A DNA stretch of 21,500 nt from an uncultured Christensenellaceae bacterium (GTDB lineage: Bacteria > Bacillota > Clostridia > Christensenellales > Borkfalkiaceae). The stretch lies in assembly GCA_910588695.1 (NCBI GenBank), contig CAJUOV010000020.1, forward strand, positions 1 through 21,500, in the 5' to 3' direction. Numbering within the stretch: the stretch's first letter is position 1; each line of letters begins with the position of its first letter. A program made the position numbers and the translations under genes. Below the pieces are notes generated by a model. That model searched no databases. It had not been told where the DNA came from and saw nothing but the letters and a program-made list of their open reading frames with translations. Below, in pieces: positions 5,809 through 15,400 of the stretch.

Positions 5809-7542
5809 CTATCTTTTATTTCGTTTCGCAATTTCATCCAAAGAAACTTTCGGCGCTCTGTCCTCAGTCAGAAGTCCGTTCACTTCCTGCTGGACGTCCG
5901 TGATCTGCGTATAGCAAAATCCGCTGATTCCCATGCCGTCGACCGCCGACACAAGCGAGCCGAACCGTTCGAGGAATTCTTCGTCGCTCCCCACGCCTTC
6001 GCCGTAACCCCAACCTTTTCCGCTATCCTTGCGATAAGACGAGCCTCCGAATTCGCTGATCATAACAGGTTGCCCGCGGTACGAATACCCGTTGGCATAG
6101 GGAAGCGGCTGACTGTTTCCCGCGCTCCCCTCCGTCAATTTCGAAAGATCGGAATATTTTTCCGAAAGTTTTTTGCCGCTCTGCTCGTAATCGTGCAAAG
6201 TCAGAATGTCGCTTTCGGCATGTTCCCAACCGTCGTTGGAGATTACGGGACGCATGGGATCGATGCTCTTCGTCAGATAATACAGTCCCGTAGCAAGATT
6301 GCTCTGAACGGAATTGCAGGATATATTTCTTACCCCCCAACTCTCGTTGAAAACAACCCACGTCACAAGACTCGGATGGTTATAATATTGTCTTACGATA
6401 TTCAGCCATTCCTCCGTAAGCCGTACCGCCGTGCCGTCGCTCTGCCAATGATTGGAGGGAAGTTCGCACCATACGGTAAAACCCATCACGTCGGCATAAT
6501 AGAAGAATCTTTCGTCCTCCGTCTTCTGATGTTTTCTCACTCCGTTGAATCCCATTTCTTTTGCAAGACGGATGTCCTCCGCCAATGCCTCTTCGCTCGG
6601 AGGCGTGAGCCCGCTCTTCCGCCAATATCCCTGATCGAGCAACAACCGAGAATAAAAAGGTCTGCCGTTGAGGAGAATTTTATTGCCCTGCGCCCTGTAA
6701 TCGCGGAGCGCGAAATAACTTTCGACAAGATCCGTCTGTTTACCCGAACGAAAAACCTGTACTTCGAGATCATACAAATAGGGCTCCTCGACCGACCAGA
6801 GCGCCGCCTGATGAACGAGCTTTCCGCTCGACAGCGCCATCGAAAAAGTTTTTTCGGTTTCATCCGCCGTCACTGACGCGCTCTGAATCCGTTTCCCGTC
6901 GAAATACACCTGAAAACGCACTTCGGTCTCGGGCGAAGGTTCCGAAACGGAAAAATCGAATTTTACGCTGTAATCGCTCAGATCGGGCGTAATCTTCAAC
7001 CCCGTCAAATGTACGGAATCTATGCGTTCCAGCCAAACGCTCTTCCAAATCCCCGTCGTCTGAACATACCAACAGCCGTAGCTCTCCGCCATCCAACGCT
7101 GTTTCCCGCGGACGCGGGCGGGAGAATTGTCGTCGTCGCAACGCACCGTCAGCACATTCTCCCCCTCAGTCAAGAAATCGGTAATATCGAATGAAATACG
7201 CGAATACGCTCCTTCGCGCTCACCCGCCGACACTCCGTTCACATAGACGCGCGTCAGATAATCCGCGCCCTCGATATGTAAAATCGTGCGTTTATCTTTG
7301 ATCCCTTCGATCTTGCGCTGATACCAGACAACGGCATGCCTTGTCGTGTCGCCGATCCCGCTCATCTCCGTTTCGTAAGAAAACGGCACGCAAATCTTTC
7401 GGGTCAGATTTCCCTTTAACGCATCCTCTTCGCTCACCTCTTCGCCGAATGCAAACTTCCATACTCCGTTCAGATCCTCCCATGTTTTCCGCACAAACTG
7501 AGGTCTCGGATAATTCTTTTGATAGCACCTTGTATGTTTCAT
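5809..7542 (-). CDS. Glycoside hydrolase family 2 enzyme, cytoplasmic
   Basis: The 577-residue product has the GH2 three-domain layout: N-terminal sugar-binding jelly roll (about 10-175), immunoglobulin-like domain (about 178-285) and catalytic TIM barrel (about 290-577). The acid/base is E400 in VVFNESWG and the nucleophile is E497 in MISEFGG, both intact. There is no signal peptide, so it likely acts on imported oligosaccharides. GH2 covers beta-galactosidases, glucuronidases, mannosidases and arabinosidases, and the sequence alone does not choose between them. It is the last gene of the operon, 12 bases after the GH43 gene, with an AAGGTG Shine-Dalgarno at the stop of that gene. It is shorter than LacZ and has no extra C-terminal domains. 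Confidence 0.92.
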   Translation of the reverse strand: MKHTRCYQKNYPRPQFVRKTWEDLNGVWKFAFGEEVSEEDALKGNLTRKICVPFSYETEMSGIGDTTRHAVVWYQRKIEGIKDKRTILHIEGADYLTRVYVNGVSAGEREGAYSRISFDITDFLTEGENVLTVRCDDDNSPARVRGKQRWMAESYGCWYVQTTGIWKSVWLERIDSVHLTGLKITPDLSDYSVKFDFSVSEPSPETEVRFQVYFDGKRIQSASVTADETEKTFSMALSSGKLVHQAALWSVEEPYLYDLEVQVFRSGKQTDLVESYFALRDYRAQGNKILLNGRPFYSRLLLDQGYWRKSGLTPPSEEALAEDIRLAKEMGFNGVRKHQKTEDERFFYYADVMGFTVWCELPSNHWQSDGTAVRLTEEWLNIVRQYYNHPSLVTWVVFNESWGVRNISCNSVQSNLATGLYYLTKSIDPMRPVISNDGWEHAESDILTLHDYEQSGKKLSEKYSDLSKLTEGSAGNSQPLPYANGYSYRGQPVMISEFGGSSYRKDSGKGWGYGEGVGSDEEFLERFGSLVSAVDGMGISGFCYTQITDVQQEVNGLLTEDRAPKVSLDEIAKRNKR

Positions 7543-7554
7543 ATCTGCTGCACC

Positions 7555-9939
7555 TTATAATTTTTCAAATGTCATCGAATGGATTCTGATTGTTCCGTTT
7601 CCCGCATATATGCCCAATCCGCCGCCGAAAAAAGCGTGATCGTCTCGGGCTCGGAGCGTAATTTTACCGTCGATCACCGCTGAAAAACTCCGATCTTCCA
7701 CTTCGAGAACCAACGTGTGCGATTGCCCCGTAAGCTCCGTTACGCGCTCGGTTTCAAGCGTTCCGCGGTCGGCGTAATCAAACCGCCGCAGCGATAAAAG
7801 GGGACTTCCGAATTCAAGATAATAACCTCTCCAAGATTGCTGCGGCTGCGAGGCAAAAAACGAATAATCCGAAGCGCGCACCATAAACCCTACGCCGGAA
7901 GCAATACCCGTCTGCGTTTCAAAAACTATTTCGCAGCGGAAATTTCCGACAGCGGTGTTGCAAAAGAGCGCCGCGCTCGGCTTCTTCGATTCGCCCGTTA
8001 CCGTAAGAACGCCGTTCGAGAAAGTTACGTCGCCGAACGCCCGATAGTCAGAAAGAACGGCTTCTCCGCTCTCTTTTGCGATACTTTCAAGAGATACAAG
8101 TTTGACCGCGCCGCGAGTAACTTCCACTTTCATGCCCTGCACGCCGCCCGCAAATTCCAGAGCGCCCAAACTCACTTTTACGGTTGAACCGTCAGCTTCG
8201 AATTTCGGAACCGTGCAGTCGAGCGTCCGCCCGCCCGCAGAGATTTTAAGTTTTGCGCCCGAACAATCGGATGATATTTCCGCCACGAGCAGAAATTCTC
8301 CGCCGCCCTCGGGAACGTCGATCCCGTAGCGCACCCAGTCGCCCTTTTTCAACGAAACGGCAAAATAATCGCCGATGCGTTCCGTGCTCTCTTTTTCGCC
8401 CGTGCGAACGCCGCCCTTGACTTCGGCGGCAGAAGCGATCGAAAAACCACGGTACTCCCCCTTCAGATAGTGCGTCGCGGGAAATTTTGCGGGAAAGTTT
8501 TTGAACGCTTCGAAATCGGAAGAACCGAATACTTCGTCCGTCAGAGCGGTAAAACTCACCCCCTCGCGCGTCGCATAGCCGACCGCGCCGGCGGATAAGA
8601 CCGCATCGTAAGAAATTTTACGCATGCCGTTGATTGTGACGTATCCCCTTCCGTTTCCGTTTTCCACGCGCACGCAGACAAGTTTGCCTGCGGGGACAAA
8701 GCAATCCGCACGGGCAACTTCTCTGTCGGATAACCGAAGAACCGCCTGCCCGTCGCGCAGCACGAGAGAATAACCGCCGAACAGCAATGTTTGTTCCTCC
8801 GACGGAACAAAATTAAATTCCGCCGTAAAATATCCGTTCGTCTCTCCGATTGCGTATATGCCGTTTAGTTGTTGCAAATCGGCGGCGTACCCGCAAAAGT
8901 CGGCTTTGTCGGGCATCGCGACGGGGCGGTGCGTCACGCCGTTCGCCGTCAGCAATCCCCCGCTCGCAAAGTACCTGTCGAGGTTGTATGCGCGCTGAGG
9001 TCCTCTTCCGCTCACCAGACTGTGATATGCAGTATAGACGGAATCGAGATCGGGTCCCGTCACATTCGACGAATGACCGAGCCCGTTGTGCTCGTCGCTT
9101 GTATCGATAATCGTGATATTGTCCTGCGGCTGGGTAAATGCGTCACTGTCCTTTTCACGGTAAGAATACCCCACGCGATAACCCTTGGAGATCACATGAT
9201 TTCCGGTATAAGTAAGATATTCAAAGCCGCTGCGGCGAAAGATACCGGGACCTTCCGTCCAGCCGTTGAGCGAAGAAAATTTCAAAACGCGCGTTCTGCC
9301 GAGCGTCGAAGGTTTGATGTTTTCCGCATCGGGGATCTCCGTATATTCCAGCCCGTTCGAAAGAGAAGTATGAAGAAGATAGAGCTTCCCTTCGTCTGAA
9401 ACGTAGAACGAACCGTCGATCCCGAGACCGAGATTCCCGTAATCGATATTTTCCGCCGATAATCCCTCCGTCTTGCTGAACAGAGTAAATCCTTCGGTAG
9501 GACTTTCCGAACGGTATATGTAATGACCGTTCCCGCCGCGCGACTGACAGAGATAAAAATAACCGTTATAATACACAACTTCGGGAGCATACGCGCCATG
9601 CGTCGACGCTTCCGATTCGCTCACGGCAAACCCTTTATCTTCCCAATGTACGAGATCGTCCGACTCAAACACTTTGATGCCGTTACAGGGATCGGAAGTC
9701 GAAGGATACAGATAATATTTGCCGTCATGACGTAGCACAAAAGGGTCTCCGATCCCGTACTGTCCGTCCGTTCCGGTGTTTGCGCTTGCGCCCCATTGAC
9801 CGTCAATGTCGATCTTATTGCAGTAGCGTTCCTCCGGCGGAACGGGACGGTAACCGTCGTCCCGTCCGCCCGAAGAACATCCGCCGAGCGTCATCGCTGC
9901 GGCAAGTAACGTTGTCAAAACCGTAATGCTCCTTTTCAT
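7555..9939 (-). CDS. Lipoprotein glycoside hydrolase, GH43, multidomain
   Basis: The 794-residue product begins with a lipoprotein signal (lipobox LGGC, C21) and is predicted to be anchored on the outer face of the membrane. The five-bladed propeller of GH43 spans about 55-330. It has catalytic base D65 (IGDPF), pKa modulator D175 (GIDGSFYV), general acid E229 (WTEGP) and H289 (LGHSS). A beta-sandwich region follows (about 365-470), then a CBM6/35-like region (about 480-620) and a concanavalin-type C-terminal domain (about 630-794). Family members act mostly on arabinose or xylose linkages. The start codon lacks a Shine-Dalgarno and lies nine bases after the stop of the preceding paralogue, suggesting coupled translation. 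Confidence 0.9.
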   Translation of the reverse strand: MKRSITVLTTLLAAAMTLGGCSSGGRDDGYRPVPPEERYCNKIDIDGQWGASANTGTDGQYGIGDPFVLRHDGKYYLYPSTSDPCNGIKVFESDDLVHWEDKGFAVSESEASTHGAYAPEVVYYNGYFYLCQSRGGNGHYIYRSESPTEGFTLFSKTEGLSAENIDYGNLGLGIDGSFYVSDEGKLYLLHTSLSNGLEYTEIPDAENIKPSTLGRTRVLKFSSLNGWTEGPGIFRRSGFEYLTYTGNHVISKGYRVGYSYREKDSDAFTQPQDNITIIDTSDEHNGLGHSSNVTGPDLDSVYTAYHSLVSGRGPQRAYNLDRYFASGGLLTANGVTHRPVAMPDKADFCGYAADLQQLNGIYAIGETNGYFTAEFNFVPSEEQTLLFGGYSLVLRDGQAVLRLSDREVARADCFVPAGKLVCVRVENGNGRGYVTINGMRKISYDAVLSAGAVGYATREGVSFTALTDEVFGSSDFEAFKNFPAKFPATHYLKGEYRGFSIASAAEVKGGVRTGEKESTERIGDYFAVSLKKGDWVRYGIDVPEGGGEFLLVAEISSDCSGAKLKISAGGRTLDCTVPKFEADGSTVKVSLGALEFAGGVQGMKVEVTRGAVKLVSLESIAKESGEAVLSDYRAFGDVTFSNGVLTVTGESKKPSAALFCNTAVGNFRCEIVFETQTGIASGVGFMVRASDYSFFASQPQQSWRGYYLEFGSPLLSLRRFDYADRGTLETERVTELTGQSHTLVLEVEDRSFSAVIDGKITLRARDDHAFFGGGLGIYAGNGTIRIHSMTFEKL

Positions 9940-9948
9940 TATATCGCA

Positions 9949-12438
9949 TTATTTGCCGATTTTCAGATTTCTGAAAACCGCCGCCGCGCCGTCGGTATAC
10001 AACCCGACCTTTCCGTTCGAAAATCCCCATCCGTCCGTAAAATCGAACACGGCTTCTTCGTTGACCCAGACGCGGATACGAGAACCGCGCATTTCCACTT
10101 TCAGCTTATGGAACTCATCGCTTGCAAATGATTTCAGAGATTCCGAATCGAGCAACTTCGTGTTTTCGTAATCGAGACGCTGTAAATTGATTCCGATATT
10201 TCTAAGCCCCAGATAGTATCCCTGAATACTGCGGACGGGGTTGACCTCGTGAGGCGACGAAGCATAATTCTTTGCATGGAATACAAGCCCCGCCGTAGAA
10301 GTACCCGTTGCGCCGTCGAACTTGATTTCCGCTTCCATCGTAAAGTCGCCGATCGAATTGTCACCGAAGTACACAAGCTGACGGGTGCCCGCTTTTGCGT
10401 AATGACCGCCGTCCTGAATTTTCCAGATAGTCTTGTAATCGGAACCGTTCAGAACATAATCTGCAAGATTATGCTCGAATACGGGAGTGACGCCGGACGC
10501 TTCCACAAAGCGGAATGCCGTATAGCCGACCGATTTGCCTGCATTTTCGAGGCGGACAATGTGCGCGCCCTCGGTCAGTTCGAATTCGCCGACCACCGCT
10601 CTGACATAGGTATCGTCGCCCTCATCCACGTCGATTTTTATTTCGGGAAGTTTGCACGCGTAAACGTCTCCCCCCTTCACTCCGTCGATTTTGACGTTGA
10701 TTTTTCTACCGCCGTCCGAAGCGGGATAGATTAATTCCAATCCGTATCTGCCGCTCTGCCCGTTGTATACGAGATACGAAGCCTGATCTCCGCCCTTTTC
10801 GAGCGTCGCCTTCTTCCAACCGGCAAACTTTCTGCTCTCATCCTGCGAAATCACGGAGATCGCGTCTTCCTGAAGCTGCGCTTTTTTCGTATATTCGTTC
10901 CCGCGCAGATAATTGTCCGCGCCGATATAGCTCTTGATCTGCTTGGCTTCGAGTTCGTCGCTCATACCGAACGCGACGGATGAGAAAGCCGTGTATCCTA
11001 TCTCGGCTCCGTCTATCCCTTTATAACCGATCTTACCCCCGTCTACGGCGGCGGAAACCTCATCGATCTTCGTCATATTGTCGAACGTCACGCTGACTTT
11101 TCCGTCGCGGGAAGAGACGCGCACCGTATGCAGTTTATCCGCCGAAAACTCATTCTTGAAAGTTCCCGACGCGACCTCGCTCAAAGAGCCGTCCGACGTC
11201 TTCGTAAGAGAGATCTTCTTGGCGGAAAGATCGGTTTTGACGCTGTAATAGTTGTTCGCGTCCGTATAACCGAACACGTATTCCGCTGATCCCGAACCGC
11301 TGAGATTGTACTCTGCGGTAAATGTCGAGGGAGCGGCGGTTTTGCTCAAAAGAATCCCGTCCGCGGCTTCGAACTTTTCGCTGTCGTTTCCCGTCGCATA
11401 GAACGCGGGCAGAGCGGGTTTTACGCTCTTTTCGAGATTGGGCGCAACAGACATCATCTTGCCGTTGAAAATAAGTCTGTCGATCCCGAGACTTCTGTTC
11501 GGACCGCCAGATGAATTCAGATAATGGTATACGAGATAGTACGAATCCATATCGGGACCCATAACGGTGGAAGAATGCCCGATCCCCTTTAACTCCGTCT
11601 CCGTTTCAAGCGCGATGGGATTGTTGGGCGCGGCGGTAAATGCGGAATTAAACCCGTCTTCGAAGCTGTCCGCCGTAGCATAAGCGATACGGTATGCGTC
11701 GGAAGCGACATGATTGCCCGTGTACGTAAGATAATACGTGCCCTGCCGTTTGAGAATATACGGACCTTCCGTCCAGCCGCCCAGACCGATCCCGTTCAAA
11801 CGGCGCGTATTGCCGATCGTCTTCATGTCCGTCATTTCGCCCATACGGATGCCGGGATTCTCGCCCGTTCCCGAAGAAGTGAAATACATTGTTTCATCGT
11901 CGTCGATAAACACGGATCCGTCGATATTCTGTCCGAAATTATTAGTAACCGCAGTAAAAGGTCCCGCGGGAGAATCGGAAGCGAGAACAAAGTGTCCGTT
12001 TCCGCCGGGCGACGTGTACATATAGAACGTACCGTTGAAATAATACACTTCGGGCGCGTAAGCCGTCAGCGTTACGCTGTCCTGCGAAACATATCCCTCT
12101 TCGAGACCCGCGCCCGTCATGGGCGCCCAATTCACGAGGTCTGCCGAGCGATACCCGCGCACCCCGACCGCGCCGTCCAACGTCGAAACATAGAGGTAAT
12201 ACATGCCGTTATAACGCATCACGAAAGGATCGCCGATTCCGTAGCCGTCCCATTGGTTGGCAATCGTCGCTTCGCTGCCGAGAAGATATGCGTTATACGA
12301 TTTATTGTCGTAAGTCGTTACCGCGGGCGTATCGTAATCCGCCCCGTCTTCTTCGCCGCTTTCTCCGCAGGCTGCAAACCCGCAGGCAAGCACAGCCGAA
12401 AGCGCGCACACCGTTAAACTTTTCCATGATTTTTTCAT
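9949..12438 (-). CDS. Lipoprotein glycoside hydrolase, GH43, multidomain (paralogue)
   Basis: The 829-residue product has a lipoprotein signal peptide with candidate cysteines C19 and C24. The GH43 propeller (about 60-350) has D70 (IGDPF), D173 (NIDGSVF), E224 (WTEGP) and H288 (IGHSS), so all catalytic residues are present. The same tail as the next gene follows: beta-sandwich (about 370-490), CBM6/35-like region (about 500-665) and a concanavalin-type domain (about 680-829). The two genes are therefore a tandem duplicate with divergent sequence, perhaps with different linkage preferences. GGGAGG about ten bases upstream of the ATG at 12438 overlaps the end of the preceding gene. The product is expected on the cell surface beside the CBM9-like lipoprotein. 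Confidence 0.92.
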   Translation of the reverse strand: MKKSWKSLTVCALSAVLACGFAACGESGEEDGADYDTPAVTTYDNKSYNAYLLGSEATIANQWDGYGIGDPFVMRYNGMYYLYVSTLDGAVGVRGYRSADLVNWAPMTGAGLEEGYVSQDSVTLTAYAPEVYYFNGTFYMYTSPGGNGHFVLASDSPAGPFTAVTNNFGQNIDGSVFIDDDETMYFTSSGTGENPGIRMGEMTDMKTIGNTRRLNGIGLGGWTEGPYILKRQGTYYLTYTGNHVASDAYRIAYATADSFEDGFNSAFTAAPNNPIALETETELKGIGHSSTVMGPDMDSYYLVYHYLNSSGGPNRSLGIDRLIFNGKMMSVAPNLEKSVKPALPAFYATGNDSEKFEAADGILLSKTAAPSTFTAEYNLSGSGSAEYVFGYTDANNYYSVKTDLSAKKISLTKTSDGSLSEVASGTFKNEFSADKLHTVRVSSRDGKVSVTFDNMTKIDEVSAAVDGGKIGYKGIDGAEIGYTAFSSVAFGMSDELEAKQIKSYIGADNYLRGNEYTKKAQLQEDAISVISQDESRKFAGWKKATLEKGGDQASYLVYNGQSGRYGLELIYPASDGGRKINVKIDGVKGGDVYACKLPEIKIDVDEGDDTYVRAVVGEFELTEGAHIVRLENAGKSVGYTAFRFVEASGVTPVFEHNLADYVLNGSDYKTIWKIQDGGHYAKAGTRQLVYFGDNSIGDFTMEAEIKFDGATGTSTAGLVFHAKNYASSPHEVNPVRSIQGYYLGLRNIGINLQRLDYENTKLLDSESLKSFASDEFHKLKVEMRGSRIRVWVNEEAVFDFTDGWGFSNGKVGLYTDGAAAVFRNLKIGK

Positions 12439-12454
12439 ATCGCTTTTTCCTCCC

Positions 12455-15400
12455 TTAATTTACAGACGCATTGCTATCCGCAAGAACGAGCGTACCGTCC
12501 GCTTTCACGCGGATATATCCCGTAGTCCACGCGCCGTCTACGTGATGGGTTTCCTCAAAATAGCAATCGTACCAAGGGTCGATGAGCTTATCGTTCCTAT
12601 CCCCCGACGTGTTGACATTTTTGGTTCCTTCGCGCATGGCAACGCCGAATACGTCGGTTTCGCCGATCCCGAGGCGTTCATAGGTAACTTTATAGGTAAA
12701 CCGCGTCACTCCGTTCTCCCGCGTGATATTTACCGTTTCGCCCGTCTTGTCGGCGTCGACCGCTTCGAAGAAAGCCGAGCTGTCCGACCCGTTCCCTCTT
12801 CTGCCGTATACAACGCCGTCCGAGCCGATCTTGATCATATAATCGACCGCCCACGCAACTGTATTGTTTGCTCCCGTATTGAAATACAGGAATACCATTT
12901 CATTCGCTTCCCCGCGTTTTGCAAAATCCCCGAGGGTCACGAATTCGAACGTTACGCCCGTCGCGTCGCGGCTGACGACTTTGGAATAGAAGCTGTCGCC
13001 CTTTTGCGCGAAGTGAATCTGATAACCGCTCAGATCGAGTTTCTCTTTTTCGTAGTTGTAGCTGTTCTCGAACGGTTTGTTGTCGACGCCGATCCTGATA
13101 TAATCCATCGTGATTTCGGGCGCGACGAATCCGCCGCCGTTAAATCCGGGCATCGCGGGATAGTTCCATCCGTCCCAGTCGCTCGCGCTGTTCGACCACT
13201 GTCCGAACGAAACGCCGATGATTTCCGCCGCCGTCACTTTCAGAAACGCATAGGGAATCGAGAATAGCACGACGGGCTCCGCCTCCGTTCCCCGGATTGC
13301 GAGCGGCGCGAACGAGCTCGTATTTTCGTTGCCGCCGCCGTTCCAGTTGACGATCGTAAATTCTCCGTTGTCGTTGAGATTGAACAAGTAATCGGTTTCG
13401 TTCCGTTTGAAATCTGCGGCTGCGCCCTGATTCACTCCTTGGCTGCTTCCCTTGGTGTCTACAAACAACTCGATCCGTCCCGAGAACGCCTTTGAACCGA
13501 CGAATTTGAACTCAAACGCATTCTGCCCGCGGGTCACGTAGGGAACGAACGAAGCAAAATTTTCGTTCTTGGTTCCGAACGCAGGTCCGAGCGCTTCATA
13601 ATTTCTCTTCAGGAATATATCCGCTTCGATCGCGCCTTGTTCTGCCGAGAACTGTACCTCGGTATCCATATACCCCCCCCCTTTGGAAACCGTCAGTTTA
13701 CAATCCACTTTTTTGAAGTTTTCCGCCGTAAACACGCCGTTCTCGTCCGAAGTCGCAATGACTTCTTCGCCCAATTTTACGCTTGCGCCCGCAAGTCCGC
13801 CTTCGATCCCGACAACCTTTCCGTTGAGCGTGATCGTAACGACGCTTGCGCTTGCGACAAGCGCTTTATCCGCCGTATACGCCGCCTGCGTCTGATTCAA
13901 AAGCGTTTCTTGCGTAACCGCCGTCTCCGCCGTTACATAGCCGTTCAGAGCAAACGTGAGTTTAATATCCGTAAACGTCGTTACATTCGCAAACGAGTAG
14001 GCGCCGTTTGCGTCCGTAGTCGTTTTTATTACGCCGTTATCGCCGTAGGTAAGCGTGACCTCGACTCCTTCGAGTCCGGCGCCGTTCTCCTGACCGGTTA
14101 CCGTACCCGATACGGTGATTCTGAATTCGTCGAGCGTTACGTTGCCGAGAGAAAGAACAAATTTCCCGTTCAGCGACAGCGCTTCCGTCTTTTTGACATA
14201 ACCCGCCTTGCTGTATTCGACCGACGACTCTCTTTGAAGAACGATCATGCTCCAATCGCCCTTTGCGTCCGATTTAACCGTGTCGCTCCCAACTTTGACG
14301 GTAACGCCCGCCTGCCCCGCATTCCCGGACAGAAGCACTCTGTCTTCGTTGTTATCCGCGCGGTAGAAATTATGCGCGGGACCGAAGCGGAGATACCCCG
14401 GCGTTTTTTCCGGCGCGACGAATTCGCCCGCGTAATGCCAGCCGTCCCAATCGTTTGCCGCAACAGAAAACTGTCCGAACGAAAGACCGATCACCTCCGT
14501 CGGCGCAATCCCCAGATAGGAATAGGGAATAAAGAAAGTCGCTTTGTAACCCCCACCCTCGGAATTTTCATGAACATGATATTCAAGCCCTTTCGTGACA
14601 AAACTTCCACCGGCAAAATGCGTACCGCCGATCGCGCCGTTGTCGTTCAAATCAAAACGCCATGCGCTTGTCTCCTGATCTCTGTCGCCCGTACTCGCCT
14701 TGGTATCGAGGTACATTTCGATTCTGCCGCTGAGCGCTCTTGTTCCAGTAAACTCAAAATTGATCCCCGTTAAAGTACGGGTAATTTCCGCATTCGCGTT
14801 TACAAACATCGATTGTTTGTCGTTCTGTTTTCCCGAGCCCGTCGCAAATTTACCGGTATCTCCCGCGGGAAGACTCAGATTCACGTCGCCCGCCGATACC
14901 GCCGCGCCGTTCAATACCGCTTTGGAAATTTTCGTTTCGCTGTCCGCAAATCCTTTCTTCGTTACGACAAGCGTAATATCCGTCGCGTTCTGCGGTACGT
15001 TTTCAAGCGTAAATACGCCGTCCGATCCGGATTGTACGGCTGCAACGCCGTTCATTCCCTTGACGGAAACGGTTGCGTCGCCGATCGCGCCGAGCGCGAC
15101 GTTTTTGACCGTGCCGGTAACCGTACACTTGGGCGCCGTCGCCTCGGTATAGAGCGTAATGTCCTTCGTAACCGTGCCGCCGTTCGCGGCGCGCAGTTCT
15201 TCCGAAGTGTAGGTGATCGTCGTATCGTAATATCCGCCCTCCTTCGTAATCAGAACCTCGTACGTCATGGGAGTCATATCTGCGAAAAGAAATTTTCCCG
15301 CAGAATCCGTCACTGCAGTTTGATCCATTCCCGCAACGCTGACATTCGCGCCTTCGATCGGAGCGCCCTCGCTGTCTTTGACCGTGCCCGCGATCCCCGC

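Noticed and set aside
13637..14773. Plus-strand frame of 378 codons
   Set aside because: Antisense to the modular lipoprotein, low-complexity arginine/phenylalanine-rich product, no ribosome-binding site.
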